A stretch of DNA of 64,000 nt from an uncultured Alphaproteobacteria bacterium (GCA_910577095.1 CAJTLY010000002.1:1-64000); one strand, 5' to 3'. Positions 36,726-46,731 are shown, numbered from the stretch's first letter. Program-made: numbers and translations. The notes: generated by a model from the letters alone, not told the origin.

Positions 36726-37619
36726 ATGGAACTCAGAGTACTGCGTTATTTTCTGGCAATTGCGCGCGAAGGAAGCATTACCGGCGCCGCCAATGTTTTG
36801 AACGTCACTCAGCCGACACTTTCACGGCAGATCAAAGAATTGGAACAGGAACTCGGGCAGCAGTTGCTGATCCGCGGCAGTCACAACGTTTCGCTGACCG
36901 CCGAAGGAATGATTTTGCGGAAACGTGCCGAAGAAATTGTTGAAATGGTCGGCAAGACCAAAGCAGAACTCCGCTCGGCCGAAGACACGATCAGCGGCGA
37001 TATTTATATCGGCGGCGGCGAAACCGAAGGTATGCGTTTGATCGCCGAGGTTATCAAAGAACTGCAATCGCAATATCCGCAAATACGCTGTCATCTGTAC
37101 AGCGGCAACGCCGAAGACGTTACCGAACGGCTGGACAAAGGACTGCTTGATTTCGGCATTTTGATTCAGCCGACCGATTTGTCAAAATATGATTTTCTCT
37201 CTCTGCCGGTCAAAGACGTCTGGGGCGCCATTATGCCCAAGACCTGTCCGCTGGCCCGGAAAAATGCGGTAACCCGGCAAGATCTGGTCAAACTGCCGCT
37301 GATTTGTTCCCGTCAGGTTTTGCAGCAAACCGCCGTTCATAACGAATTTGCCGCTTGGTTCGGCGAAGATTTTACCGCACTGAACATTGTCGCCACCTAT
37401 AACCTGCTTTTTAATGCCGCTTTGCTGGCGGAACAGGGAGTGGGATATGTCTTGAGTTTGGACAAATTGATCGATACGCGAAACAGCACCCGCTTGTGCT
37501 TTCGTCCTTTTGAGCCCGCTTTGGAATCGGGGCTCGACATTGTATGGAAAAAATATCAGATTTTTTCACCCGCCGCCCGCATTTTTCTTGAAAAACTGCA
37601 AAAAAAACTGAAGGTCTGA
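36726..37619 (+). CDS. LysR-family transcriptional regulator, 297 aa
   Basis: Winged-helix domain (1-60) with A-R-E-G-S-I-T-G-A-A-N-V-L-N-V-T-Q-P-T-L-S-R-Q-I, a linker helix, and a substrate-binding domain of about 200 residues. Its promoter has a palindrome typical of a LysR site. It lies convergent to adiA/adiC, so regulation of that pair is possible but not shown. SD AAGGAG is good. Confidence 0.93.
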   Translation: MELRVLRYFLAIAREGSITGAANVLNVTQPTLSRQIKELEQELGQQLLIRGSHNVSLTAEGMILRKRAEEIVEMVGKTKAELRSAEDTISGDIYIGGGETEGMRLIAEVIKELQSQYPQIRCHLYSGNAEDVTERLDKGLLDFGILIQPTDLSKYDFLSLPVKDVWGAIMPKTCPLARKNAVTRQDLVKLPLICSRQVLQQTAVHNEFAAWFGEDFTALNIVATYNLLFNAALLAEQGVGYVLSLDKLIDTRNSTRLCFRPFEPALESGLDIVWKKYQIFSPAARIFLEKLQKKLKV

Positions 37620-37627
37620 TTGATATG

Positions 37628-37655
37628 AAAAGCGCCGGAATTAATTCCGGCGCTT
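37628..37655. terminator. Bidirectional terminator between lysR and adiA
   Basis: Perfect 28-bp palindrome, arms AAAGCGCCGGAATT. Sits between two convergent stops. T-run short on both sides. Confidence 0.7.
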
Positions 37656-37664
37656 TGAGTTCGC

Positions 37665-39959
37665 TTAAGATTTGATACACAGAATATAGTAAGTACCGTC
37701 TTTAACTTCGACCCCGTGAGTATCATGCCCGAACCCGGGGAAACTGCGGTCAAAGTTTTGCAGAGCTTTAAGATAGCCGAGCAGCGGGCCGTCGGCAGGA
37801 CCGGCGTTTTCACCCGGCATCATCAACGGAATTCCGGGCGGATACGGAACCACGCCGGTGGCCAAAGTCTTTCCGGCAATTTCATCCAAATTCAGTGAAA
37901 CCACATTATTGTGCACCAGATTTTCATACGCTTCCACCGGCGTCATATCGGGATGCGGAAGCACGGAAAACGCCGAAGCAAGCGCTTGGGTGGTTCCCAG
38001 CTCCTTCATCGCCGCAAACATCTTGTCGGCCAGGTCTTTTAAACCCATATCCCGATAAGTGTCGCCGTACCGGTTGACCAGTCCGGGAAGCACGCGGCTC
38101 AACGGCGCATTGTCGTCATAGTCGCTTTTAAACTCAAACAAAGCGTTAAGCAAAGTTCCCCATTTGCCGTTGGTTACTCCGAGCGAGAAAAGGAACAGAA
38201 TCGTAAAGTCGGTCGTTTTCTCGACAATGATTCCCTTATTGTCAAGATATGCGCTGACAATTGCCGCCGGCAAACCTTGTTTTTCCAGTTTGCCGTCCGG
38301 CCCCACGCCCGGCGTCACGATCGACACCTTGATCGGATCCAGCATGCAGAAGCCCGGTTCGACATCGCCGAAACCGTGCCATTCCTCGTTGGGACGCAAC
38401 AGCCAGTAGTCGGGATCGGTTGCCAGATCTTCTTCCGCAATTTCCAAAAACGGTATTTTCTTACCGCTGTCCTTGTCAATTGCAAAATCCGGCTGCCAAG
38501 CTTTGAAAAACCAGTCCTTTTTACCGCTGAATTCGGCATTGAGCCGCGCCAACGTACGGCGGAAGGAAACCGCCTCACGGATCGAAACGTCGGTCAGCGC
38601 CCGGCCGCCCGGACCGTCCATCATCGCCGCACTGATGTCGTTGGACGCGATAATCGGATAAAACGGCGAAGTGGAGGCCTGCATCATAAAAGCTTCGTTA
38701 AAACGCTGATGATCAATCGGATTACGGCCTTCGCGGATATGAATCATCGATGCCTGAGAGAAAGCCGCCAGCAATTTATGAGTGGACTGAGTTGCAAACA
38801 TGGTCGGTCCCTTGCGGTCGTCGTCTTTGGGATCGCAACACATCGCAAAACGCCCTTTATACATCGGATTAAAACGTGCATAGCCGTACCATGCCTCGTC
38901 AAAATGAAGGCGGTCGACACTCTGCCCCAGCAGCTCTTTGACCTTGTTGACATTGTAACAAAGCCCGTCATAGGTCGAGTTGGTGATAATGGCATGAACC
39001 GGCGTGGTATCCATTCCGTCTTTCACCAGCGGATTATCGGCAATTGCCTGACGCACCGCATCCGGCGTCATCCGGTCGGGCGTAATCGGGCCGATAATAC
39101 CGTAACGGTTGCGGGTGGGCACCATATAAGTCGGAACGGCGCCTGACATGGTAATGGCGTGTTCAACCGACTTGTGACAATTGCGGTCGCAAAGGGCAAT
39201 CTGGTTACGGGTCACACTCGCCATCAGCACCACCCGGTTGGAAGTTGAAGTTCCGTTAGTCACATGATAGGTGCGGTCGGCGCCGAAAACCCGTGCCGTA
39301 TACCGTTCGCTTTCGCCGATCGGTCCCGAATGATCCAGCAGAGAGCCCAAAGCTCCCACCGAAATCGAAAGATCGGAACGGAAAATCGGTTCACGGAAAA
39401 AGTTGAAAAAAGCGCGGCCGGCCGGCGAACGCAAAAAACCGGTGCCGCCGGTATGCCCCGGCGTATGCCACGAATATTCGTGCACTTTGGAAAAGTCGGC
39501 CAACGCACTGAACATCGGCGGCAGAATAAACCGACGATAACGGTCCGCCGCCGCCAAAATGCGGCCGCCGATAAAATCGGGCGTATCTTCCAAAACCCAG
39601 ATAAAATCGTTGACATTCTCCAAAATTTCGGTCGGAACTTCCGAAGCGTCGGTCCGTCCCGCCAACAAAAATACCGGCAGTTCGCGGTTGTGTTCGCGCA
39701 AAACTTTCAGCACTTCGATCGTATGGCGATAATCCTCGTCGTTGCGGCGGCTCAACCGTAACAGCACGCACTGAATGGCCGGGTCGGTCGACAAGATAGC
39801 CTTGGCATCGCCGCAGCTTTCGGAAACTTCGACTTTGACGTCTTTGGCTTCCAATTCGTTTTTAATTCCGCGCACCGTCCGCGCAGCGGCGGTATTATCG
39901 TTTATTCCGTCATAAATTATCAGGACTTTTATTCCCAATGGATCGTTATGGTCTTTCAT
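37665..39959 (-). CDS. adiA: Biodegradative arginine decarboxylase
   Basis: 764 aa, close to E. coli AdiA in length and order: wing domain (1-130), PLP domain with W-H-T-P-G-H-T-G-G, D-R-N-C-H-K-S, Y-M-V-P-(S/T)-R-N-R-Y-G-I-I-G-P-I, L-H-F-D-E-A-W-Y-G-Y-A-R-F-N-P, and the PLP lysine K395 in S-T-H-K-L-L, then F-P-G-F near the end. Converts arginine to agmatine and CO2, consuming a cytoplasmic proton. Followed 15 bp on by adiC in transcription order reversed: adiC is upstream on the same strand, and both form one operon. SD AAGGAG; start ATG 39959. Confidence 0.95.
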   Translation of the reverse strand: MKDHNDPLGIKVLIIYDGINDNTAAARTVRGIKNELEAKDVKVEVSESCGDAKAILSTDPAIQCVLLRLSRRNDEDYRHTIEVLKVLREHNRELPVFLLAGRTDASEVPTEILENVNDFIWVLEDTPDFIGGRILAAADRYRRFILPPMFSALADFSKVHEYSWHTPGHTGGTGFLRSPAGRAFFNFFREPIFRSDLSISVGALGSLLDHSGPIGESERYTARVFGADRTYHVTNGTSTSNRVVLMASVTRNQIALCDRNCHKSVEHAITMSGAVPTYMVPTRNRYGIIGPITPDRMTPDAVRQAIADNPLVKDGMDTTPVHAIITNSTYDGLCYNVNKVKELLGQSVDRLHFDEAWYGYARFNPMYKGRFAMCCDPKDDDRKGPTMFATQSTHKLLAAFSQASMIHIREGRNPIDHQRFNEAFMMQASTSPFYPIIASNDISAAMMDGPGGRALTDVSIREAVSFRRTLARLNAEFSGKKDWFFKAWQPDFAIDKDSGKKIPFLEIAEEDLATDPDYWLLRPNEEWHGFGDVEPGFCMLDPIKVSIVTPGVGPDGKLEKQGLPAAIVSAYLDNKGIIVEKTTDFTILFLFSLGVTNGKWGTLLNALFEFKSDYDDNAPLSRVLPGLVNRYGDTYRDMGLKDLADKMFAAMKELGTTQALASAFSVLPHPDMTPVEAYENLVHNNVVSLNLDEIAGKTLATGVVPYPPGIPLMMPGENAGPADGPLLGYLKALQNFDRSFPGFGHDTHGVEVKDGTYYILCIKS

Positions 39960-39974
39960 TTTCAATTCTCCTTG

Positions 39975-41456
39975 TTAATTTTGCCAGGCGGGGCTGGAAA
40001 CCGTAGAGGTGTTGATATATTCGTTGAGCCGCTGCGAGCTGTATTCGCCCAACGAAACCCAAAACATGGCAATCAATGCCGCAATCGTAATCGCCAGGGT
40101 CATATAACGCACCCAAACCGGAACACAGCAGCCGCCCGGCTTGATCCCCGTATCCTTAATTTCCAGTTTGCGATTGACCGAAAGTTCGTAGAAAATAATC
40201 GTCGAGATAACAAAAATCAGCGCCCAACGCGTTTGTCCGCTGTCCGAACCGATCATTGCCGCCATGCTGTACAGGGCGCCGATCAGACCGACAATCGTAT
40301 AGAACAATCCCTGACTGTCCGACATTTTCTCATGGCCGAGGATTTTGATCGCCACACAGGAATAAATATACGGCAACAACGTCATGATAACGGCAATCGA
40401 GGCAATTTTGCCAAACTGTTCGGAAGCGGTCGGAGACATCGTTGCCAAAACCTGCAGCGTCATGATCCCTGCCACGATGGCCAACCCGGCCGCCGGCACG
40501 CCGCGTCGGTTGACCCGCGCAAATATGTTGGCAAACAATCCGTCCTTGGCTGCCGCTTGAGCGGTCTGACCGACCAAAAGCGTCCATCCGGCCAGCGAAC
40601 CCAGACAACCGATCGCTGCACAAACCGCGACGATTTTTCCGGCTGTGCTGCCCAACGCAATGCTCACGGCCTCGGAAAACGGCGCCGACGAAGTGATCAG
40701 TTCTTTGTTGGGAATAATCCCCATAATTGCCGATGAACTGAGAACGTAACATACGGCCGCCAAGAGAACGCCGACCACGGTTGCAATCGGCACATTGCGC
40801 GCCGGATCTTTTACGACCGCCGTCGAAACCGAGGCGCTTTCAACGCCGATAAAAGCCCACAGCGTGAAATTCAACGTCATGCCGACAGCGGTAAAGTCAC
40901 TTTCTCCGGTCACGTTCCAGCCTTCCATGTAAGTTTCGCCGCTAAACCAAAACCAACCCAGCAGCGCCACGCCGACAATCGGAAACAGAGCCACGGTTGT
41001 CGTAATTCCCTGCATCCGGCCCACCACTTTCGGACCGAGAATGTTGGCGTAAGTAAAAAACCAAATGACCGAAATCTGTGCCAAGGCCATGACCAGAGGA
41101 TCTTTCAACGAAGGGAAAAACGGTGTCAGGTACCCCAATCCGGCCACGGCCAGACCAACGTTGCCGATCACATTTGCCAACCAATAAACAAGGTTGGTCT
41201 GATAACCCATATAATCGCCGAACGCCCTGCGTGCATAAGCATAAGGCCCGCCGGCGGCGGTGTTGATTTCGGTTAATTTGGCAAACACCAAACCTAATGC
41301 AACGGCGCCCACAACCGTAATCAACCAGCCGATGATGGCAATACTGCCGATACCGGCAAGGTTGGCCGGCAACATAAAGACGCCGGAACCCATCATATTT
41401 CCGGCAACCATCAAAATGGCCGGAATCAGTCCGATTTTATTGCTTTCGCGTACCAT
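39975..41456 (-). CDS. adiC: Arginine/agmatine antiporter (APC family)
   Basis: 493 aa, about 12 helices. Very close to E. coli AdiC: K-I-G-L-I-P-A-I-L-M-V-A-G-N-M-M-G-S-G-V-F, G-P-Y-A-Y-A-R-R, T-L-W-A-F-I-G-V-E-S-A-S-V with the substrate-binding Trp, and A-G-W-T-L-L-V-G-Q-T. Exchanges external arginine for internal agmatine. First gene of the adiC-adiA operon, 15 bp apart. C-terminus is about 40 residues longer than in E. coli. Start ATG 41456; GGAAG upstream. Confidence 0.95.
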   Translation of the reverse strand: MVRESNKIGLIPAILMVAGNMMGSGVFMLPANLAGIGSIAIIGWLITVVGAVALGLVFAKLTEINTAAGGPYAYARRAFGDYMGYQTNLVYWLANVIGNVGLAVAGLGYLTPFFPSLKDPLVMALAQISVIWFFTYANILGPKVVGRMQGITTTVALFPIVGVALLGWFWFSGETYMEGWNVTGESDFTAVGMTLNFTLWAFIGVESASVSTAVVKDPARNVPIATVVGVLLAAVCYVLSSSAIMGIIPNKELITSSAPFSEAVSIALGSTAGKIVAVCAAIGCLGSLAGWTLLVGQTAQAAAKDGLFANIFARVNRRGVPAAGLAIVAGIMTLQVLATMSPTASEQFGKIASIAVIMTLLPYIYSCVAIKILGHEKMSDSQGLFYTIVGLIGALYSMAAMIGSDSGQTRWALIFVISTIIFYELSVNRKLEIKDTGIKPGGCCVPVWVRYMTLAITIAALIAMFWVSLGEYSSQRLNEYINTSTVSSPAWQN

Positions 41457-41636
41457 ATTTTTCTTCCCGATTAAAAAATTTGTATATTTCACCACTCTTA
41501 AATAATCGGCTTTTACAAAGTTACAATTCCCTGTACCGGTTTTTTATTTTTCGGATAAAGCCTTTATAATCAAAGTTTTATTTAAAGTAAGACCGCAATG
41601 ATTATGTTGAAAAAGTAATCTTTTAAGGAGGTTTTT

Positions 41637-42395
41637 ATGAAAACAACATACAAATATGCCTTTGCCGCCGCGTTGACCGCCGCTTTTTGCATGACGGGAA
41701 ACGTTTTGCAAAACGGAAACGCAAACGCCGGTGAAGACAACGGAAACTTAAATCTTACCACCACCCGCAACCCAAACCGGGTCAATATTAACACAACACA
41801 AGGAGAACGAAACATGTCCGAAGATAATTACAATCAAAACAACCGCGATGCCGTTCGTAACGACAACAACAATAACAACAACAACGCATCGTTTGACAAC
41901 AACAACAACAATAACGACAACGCATCGTTTGACGGCAACAATAACAACAGTCAAAACCGCGGCGAAGACAAAAGCGCTTGGGAAAAAACCAAAGAAGGCG
42001 CTGCTCTGATCGGTGACGCCATCGCCGAAAAATCCGGCGACGCTTGGGACGCCACCAAAGAAGGCGCTGCCAAGGTATGGGACAAGACCAAAGAAGTGAG
42101 CGGCAACGCTTGGGAAGCAACCAAAGACGGTGCAGCCAAAGCCGGCAATGCCATTTCCGAAAAGTCGAGCGACGCCTGGGAAGCAACCAAAGACGGCGCG
42201 GCCAGAGCCGGTGACGCCATTTCCGAAAAGTCGAGCGACGCCTGGGAAGCCACCAAAGACGGTGCGGCCAGAGCCGGTGACGCCATTTCCGAAAAATCGA
42301 GCGACGCCTGGGAAGCCACCAAAGACGGTGCGGCCAGAGTAAACAATGCCAACCGTGAAAACGTCAGAAACACCAACAACGGAATGTATGAATAA
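41637..42395 (+). CDS. Repeat protein with Asn-rich region and 22-residue tandem repeats, 252 aa
   Basis: A signal-like N-terminus (1-31) is followed by an Asn/Asp low-complexity stretch (about 60-108) and six tandem 22-residue units from 41976, consensus A-W-E-A-T-K-D-G-A-A-R-A-G-D-A-I-S-E-K-S-S-D. Each unit is an amphipathic, Lys/Glu/Ala-rich helix like LEA or apolipophorin-type proteins, which protect membranes and proteins in stress. Units 4-6 are almost identical in DNA (66-bp period, 42150-42347). SD AGGAGG is strong. It lies head to head with adiC. Confidence 0.85.
   Translation: MKTTYKYAFAAALTAAFCMTGNVLQNGNANAGEDNGNLNLTTTRNPNRVNINTTQGERNMSEDNYNQNNRDAVRNDNNNNNNNASFDNNNNNNDNASFDGNNNNSQNRGEDKSAWEKTKEGAALIGDAIAEKSGDAWDATKEGAAKVWDKTKEVSGNAWEATKDGAAKAGNAISEKSSDAWEATKDGAARAGDAISEKSSDAWEATKDGAARAGDAISEKSSDAWEATKDGAARVNNANRENVRNTNNGMYE
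41976..42371 (+). repeat. Tandem 66-bp repeats within the coding region
   Basis: Six units of 66 bp; the copies at 42150-42215, 42216-42281 and 42282-42347 differ by only a few bases, earlier ones are degenerate. Copy number may vary between strains. Confidence 0.85.
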
Positions 42396-42411
42396 ACCGA
42401 AACTTTTGCCA

Positions 42412-42445
42412 AACGCCTTCCGTTTAAATCCGGAAGGCGTTCGCA
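42412..42445 (+). terminator. Terminator of the repeat-protein gene
   Basis: AACGCCTTCCG pairs with CGGAAGGCGTT around a 7-8 base loop. T-run modest. Confidence 0.75.
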
Positions 42446-42581
42446 TTTTAAAGCTCGGCCGCCATTATCGCAATTGCATATTTTTTACGTGTCTCCCCTT
42501 GGATTATATAACTCATATCCCCATATCCACAAGAAGCGATATGAGGAAATGCTGATAAAAATATAATATGGGGACATCCTG

Positions 42582-45005
42582 ATGAAAAAAATTGCCATCC
42601 TGCTTTTGCTGTTGTTTCAGTCGGTATCGGTTTATGCCCAGACAACACCGGACGCCGCCGCTGCCTTCGATCCCGCCAAAACCGGCAAACAGCTCGACAA
42701 CATGACCGCGACCCTCAACAGCGGCAAAGCCACCCGTGAGCAGACGGCCGCTTTTTTGCAAACGCTGACCCAAACTCAGGAAACTTTGTCGCAGGTACGG
42801 CAACAACATACAACCGAACTTGATTCGGTACAAAGAAAGCTCAATGCCCTCGGTCCAGCACCGGAAAAGGACGACAGCGAACCGGCGACGATTTCGCGCC
42901 AGCGTAAAGATTTTACCAAAACCGCCAACAGCCACAAAGCGCAAATTGCCCAGATTGATTTGCTCTCAGCCAAAATCGACGACATCAACAATCTGATTCT
43001 CAAGGTGCGCAACCGGCAGCTTTTGGACAGCATTTTGGTTAAACAAAGTTCCATCTTTCATCCTCAGCAATTTTGGGAATCGCTTACCAGTTTTGCCGGT
43101 TTTTTGTTCGAACTGGTGAAGTCGCCGCTTAACTGGTATCAAAAACTTTCGTCCGAACGTCAAACCACGGTCAAAAATAATATTCTCGCGGTCGTTCTGG
43201 CGATGCTGGCCGCGTTGGCCACCGCTTATTTGCTCAGCCGCTACATCAAACACTGGTTCGGTTATCGCGAAAACATCGAATATCCCGACTATTCGCAAAA
43301 AGTACGGGCAGCCGTATGGATGCTGATTGCCCGCGGCGCGATTCCGGCGGCCGTGATCGGGGCATTTTTGTTTTGGCTCAGAAACAACGATCTGGTCAAC
43401 ACCGACGCTTTCGGACTGTTGTTAAATACGGCGGCGCTTTACGTGCTTTCCTATTATCTGGTCAAAGCGGCAGTTAAGGTTATCTTTACCCCGTTTAACG
43501 GCAAATGGCGAATTATCGAAGTCGGTGACGGCTGCGCCAAATCCATCAGTTCGGCATTGATTGTTTCGGCCGCGGCCATTTGCATCGTTTCTTTCTTTCA
43601 AAGCGTGGCCGATCAAATGGCTTATGACAACTCAATCATTTATTCGTTAAAGATTTTTGCCAACGCGGTCAAGGCCTTTTGCGTGGTTTGGGTTACCCGG
43701 ACCGCCCTCTATGACAACAAAACCCTTTCCGACACAGACATCAGCGGCGATACCCCTATAGCCGAATTGAGCACTTCTTCAAAGATCAGCCTCGCCGTTA
43801 CCTTTGTCATGATCGTCGCCTTCTCCTTTTCTTTGTTCGGCTACATCCGCCTGTCCGAATACATTATCAACCGTTTTATCATTTCCGCGGTGGCGGTGGG
43901 CATTCTCTATATCATTGACAAACTGCTGCGCGGCCTGTTTCATCGCATATTGCAGTTTCGGTTCTGGGTATTGACGTTTCGGATCAGCCGGCGCACGCTG
44001 ATTAAGAGCGAATTTTGGTTCGGACTGTTGTTAACGCCGGTCATGTGGGTTGTCGGAATTATTCTCCTGCTGGGCATCTGGGGCGTTTCGGTCGATCTGT
44101 TGCTGGCCCGCATCAAGGGCTTTTTGGTCGGCTTTAACATCGGCGGCGTTCATATCTCGATCACCTCCATTTTGCTTGGCATTGTCAGCTTTTTTGTTTT
44201 GCTGTCGCTTTTCAAAATGCTTAAAAACAGTTTTCTCAGCGGCAGCCTCAGCAAAATCGAGATGAACGACGGCCTGCGCAATTCGGTCGTTTCGTCAATC
44301 GGCTTTTTGGGTTTCATTATTTCGGGACTGCTGGCGATCGCGGTCATGGGCGGCAGTCTCAGCAGTATTACCATTATTGCCGGGGCGTTGTCGTTCGGGG
44401 TCGGTCTCGGGCTGCAGAACATGGTCAGCAACCTGGCGGCAGGTATGACGATTTTGTGGGAACGGCCGATTAAAATCGGCGACTGGGTCAATATCGGCGG
44501 TCAGGAAGGCATCGTCAAAAGAATCAATATGCGCTCGACCGAAATTGAAACCTGGGACAAGGCAACCGTCATTGTCCCGAATTCGGACATTCTGTCAAAG
44601 AGCCTGATCAACTACACCTACGGCAACAAGACCGGACGGGTGGTCGTTAAGGTCGGCGTCGGTTACGACAGCAACGTCGAACAAGTTAAACAGACGCTGC
44701 TTGAAATTGCCGCTTCCAACCCTAATGTTCTGGCAACGCCGGCGCCGTCGGTGGTTTTTACCAACCTCGGCGACAGCAGCCTCGATTTTCAACTCAACTG
44801 TTTCACCGCCAACGTATTCAACCGTTCTTCCATCGGTGACGATCTGCGCGACAAAATCATCAAACGTTTTCGGGAGCTGGATATAAACATCCCTTTTCCG
44901 CAACAGACGGTGCATTATGAAGCCGCGGCACCGGATCAAAACACGGCGGCTGCTCAGGTACAGGCGGACCGTTCGGAAGCCGAACCGACCAACGCCGAAA
45001 GCTGA
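42582..45005 (+). CDS. Mechanosensitive channel of the MscS family, large type, 807 aa
   Basis: Signal peptide (1-19), a periplasmic coiled helical domain (DUF3772-like, about 25-160), about ten membrane helices, and the MscS core (about 560-770) with pore helix G-A-L-S-F-G-V-G-L-G-L-Q-N-M-V-S-N and the following beta-domain I-K-I-G-D-W-V-N-I. C-terminal tail is disordered. Opens on membrane stretch to release solutes after osmotic downshock. Inner membrane. Confidence 0.93.
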   Translation: MKKIAILLLLLFQSVSVYAQTTPDAAAAFDPAKTGKQLDNMTATLNSGKATREQTAAFLQTLTQTQETLSQVRQQHTTELDSVQRKLNALGPAPEKDDSEPATISRQRKDFTKTANSHKAQIAQIDLLSAKIDDINNLILKVRNRQLLDSILVKQSSIFHPQQFWESLTSFAGFLFELVKSPLNWYQKLSSERQTTVKNNILAVVLAMLAALATAYLLSRYIKHWFGYRENIEYPDYSQKVRAAVWMLIARGAIPAAVIGAFLFWLRNNDLVNTDAFGLLLNTAALYVLSYYLVKAAVKVIFTPFNGKWRIIEVGDGCAKSISSALIVSAAAICIVSFFQSVADQMAYDNSIIYSLKIFANAVKAFCVVWVTRTALYDNKTLSDTDISGDTPIAELSTSSKISLAVTFVMIVAFSFSLFGYIRLSEYIINRFIISAVAVGILYIIDKLLRGLFHRILQFRFWVLTFRISRRTLIKSEFWFGLLLTPVMWVVGIILLLGIWGVSVDLLLARIKGFLVGFNIGGVHISITSILLGIVSFFVLLSLFKMLKNSFLSGSLSKIEMNDGLRNSVVSSIGFLGFIISGLLAIAVMGGSLSSITIIAGALSFGVGLGLQNMVSNLAAGMTILWERPIKIGDWVNIGGQEGIVKRINMRSTEIETWDKATVIVPNSDILSKSLINYTYGNKTGRVVVKVGVGYDSNVEQVKQTLLEIAASNPNVLATPAPSVVFTNLGDSSLDFQLNCFTANVFNRSSIGDDLRDKIIKRFRELDINIPFPQQTVHYEAAAPDQNTAAAQVQADRSEAEPTNAES

Positions 45006-45042
45006 AAAGGCATCCGATCCCGGCTTTTTCTGTGGCCGCCTT

Positions 45043-45894
45043 TTATTCGGTCCTCGGACAGGGGAAGTTTTCGACCAGAATTTCGGCCATCAGCGAAATC
45101 ATGTCCTGAGGCTGAATGTCTGCCGGCAAATCACGCAGTTTTTTCGCGGCTTTTTCGTTAACGGCCTCTGCCAATTCCAACAGCCGGGCGACTTCTTCAT
45201 CGTTATAATTCTGATCCTGAGGTTTGGCCCAACTGCCGATTTCGCAGGCATGGCCGCCCTGCTTTAATTCATAACCGATCCGGCTGAGCAGGACGATATA
45301 TTGAGTATAATATTCGCTTTCCTGATCCGAAATGGCGAGCGGCCACAGCAAGATCGTCTTCATAAGGCCTTCTTTGCGGTGATGAACTTTGGAAGACACC
45401 AACGAATCATGATATTTTATTTTTTGCCCCAACCTGATGACATTTTCCATTCCCGGGCGGCTCAAAAGGGGCTGGCTGACGTCGCATTTATAATAGAATT
45501 TAACCCCGATCAGCCCGACAATGAAAAGCAATAAAACAATCAGCCACACATATCTTTCAAAACGGCGGCGGACGGCCGACTTTCCGCTTTCTTTTTTCAG
45601 TCTTTCCTGCAACGCTTTTTCCAGATAACCGGCGCTTTCGTTACCGCCGGTTTGACGAACGGCCTGCACGTAGCCGGCAATCCGCCGGTCGGCTTCTTCC
45701 GGATCCGGGCGGTCTTGCAAAACCTGATAAACAAAATCGGCAACAAACTGTTTGACCGTTTCGCAACTTTGACCTATCAGTTCTTCGACTTTGCTTTGTT
45801 CCAGATTGGGATCTTCACGCAGCTGTTTTTGATGAAGGATAACGTCAATTCGCTCGGTCAGCTGAATCATTTCTTCCATTTCATCATTTCTCAT
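45043..45894 (-). CDS. Hypothetical membrane-anchored protein, 283 aa
   Basis: Cytoplasmic helical N-terminus (1-110), one membrane helix near 120-140 (Y-V-W-L-I-V-L-L-L-F-I-V-G-L-I-G-V), and a periplasmic part (about 145-283). Start at 45894 after GGAGAAGG; twelve further upstream codons are possible. No family recognised. Convergent to the MscS gene. Confidence 0.65.
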   Translation of the reverse strand: MRNDEMEEMIQLTERIDVILHQKQLREDPNLEQSKVEELIGQSCETVKQFVADFVYQVLQDRPDPEEADRRIAGYVQAVRQTGGNESAGYLEKALQERLKKESGKSAVRRRFERYVWLIVLLLFIVGLIGVKFYYKCDVSQPLLSRPGMENVIRLGQKIKYHDSLVSSKVHHRKEGLMKTILLWPLAISDQESEYYTQYIVLLSRIGYELKQGGHACEIGSWAKPQDQNYNDEEVARLLELAEAVNEKAAKKLRDLPADIQPQDMISLMAEILVENFPCPRTE

Positions 45895-46084
45895 TTTCCT
45901 TCTCCGTTTTGCAGTTCCCGCCTCGTGCACAGTGTTCTTTCGTTATCACTAACAATTCGCCTTTAAATAGTCAATATTTTGTTGCAGCAGCCTTATTTAT
46001 AATTAAAACCGTATCTTGACTTTTTGAAAAAAAGCGTTTTGTATGGAACAAACCGACACAATTGTGCCAAAGGGAGAAAACAAC

Positions 46085-46624
46085 ATGAACCGAAGACTGA
46101 TTGCAGCAACCGCCGCCGCCCTTTTTTTAATCGTTATGACCGCCGGCTTTTGGCTCGCGCTGCCCAAACTCCGCGCTCCCGCGGCCGCACCGACCGAAGA
46201 ACGCGCCGATAAAATCAAAATTGAAAAAGGAGAGCGAAAACTCTATCTGTTAAAACAGGGAAAAGTAATCAGAGAATATCAAATTGCCCTCGGTTTTGCG
46301 CCCAAAGGCCACAAACAACGCGAAGGCGACGGCAAAACCCCCGAAGGACTGTATCGAATTTCCGGTCGCAATCCCCACAGCAAGTTCCATTTGTCGCTGA
46401 GAGTTTCGTACCCCAACGCCGAAGATCGTAAACAAGCCGCGGCCAAAGGCGTCAGTCCCGGCGGTGACATCATGATTCACGGCCTGCCCAACGCCACCCC
46501 CTTTCTCGGCAGTCTCCACCGGTTGAAAGACTGGACGGCCGGCTGCATTGCGGTCACCAACGACGAAATTGAAGAGATATGGGCCCTTACTCCCGACGGA
46601 ACGCCGATTGAAATTTTGCCCTAA
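46085..46624 (+). CDS. L,D-transpeptidase (YkuD domain), 179 aa
   Basis: N-terminal membrane segment (about 5-25), then YkuD fold: I-x-x-x-x-R-K-L-Y-L, G-D-G-K-T-P-E-G-x-Y, H132 in I-M-I-H-G-L, and nucleophile C154 in D-W-T-A-G-C-I-A-V. Makes 3-3 peptidoglycan crosslinks or attaches proteins to peptidoglycan in the periplasm. Start at 46085 with AAAGGGAG upstream. Confidence 0.9.
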   Translation: MNRRLIAATAAALFLIVMTAGFWLALPKLRAPAAAPTEERADKIKIEKGERKLYLLKQGKVIREYQIALGFAPKGHKQREGDGKTPEGLYRISGRNPHSKFHLSLRVSYPNAEDRKQAAAKGVSPGGDIMIHGLPNATPFLGSLHRLKDWTAGCIAVTNDEIEEIWALTPDGTPIEILP

Positions 46625-46660
46625 ACAACTGATTTAATCGTTTTTTCGCATTAAATCCTA

Positions 46661-46689
46661 TTGACAAGCGACGGCACTGCCTGTAGCAT
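46661..46689 (+). promoter_or_regulatory. Promoter of the CorC/CNNM gene
   Basis: Consensus TTGACA (46661-46666), 17-base spacer, TAGCAT (46684-46689), about 40 bp before the start codon. Confidence 0.7.
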
Positions 46690-46731
46690 ACGGCGAGTTT
46701 TAATAAAATGAGGTCAAAAAATTAACCTGTC

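Noticed and set aside
41976..42371. Regular 66-bp direct repeats considered as a CRISPR array
   Set aside because: Repeats are contiguous without unique spacers and lie in frame in a protein gene.
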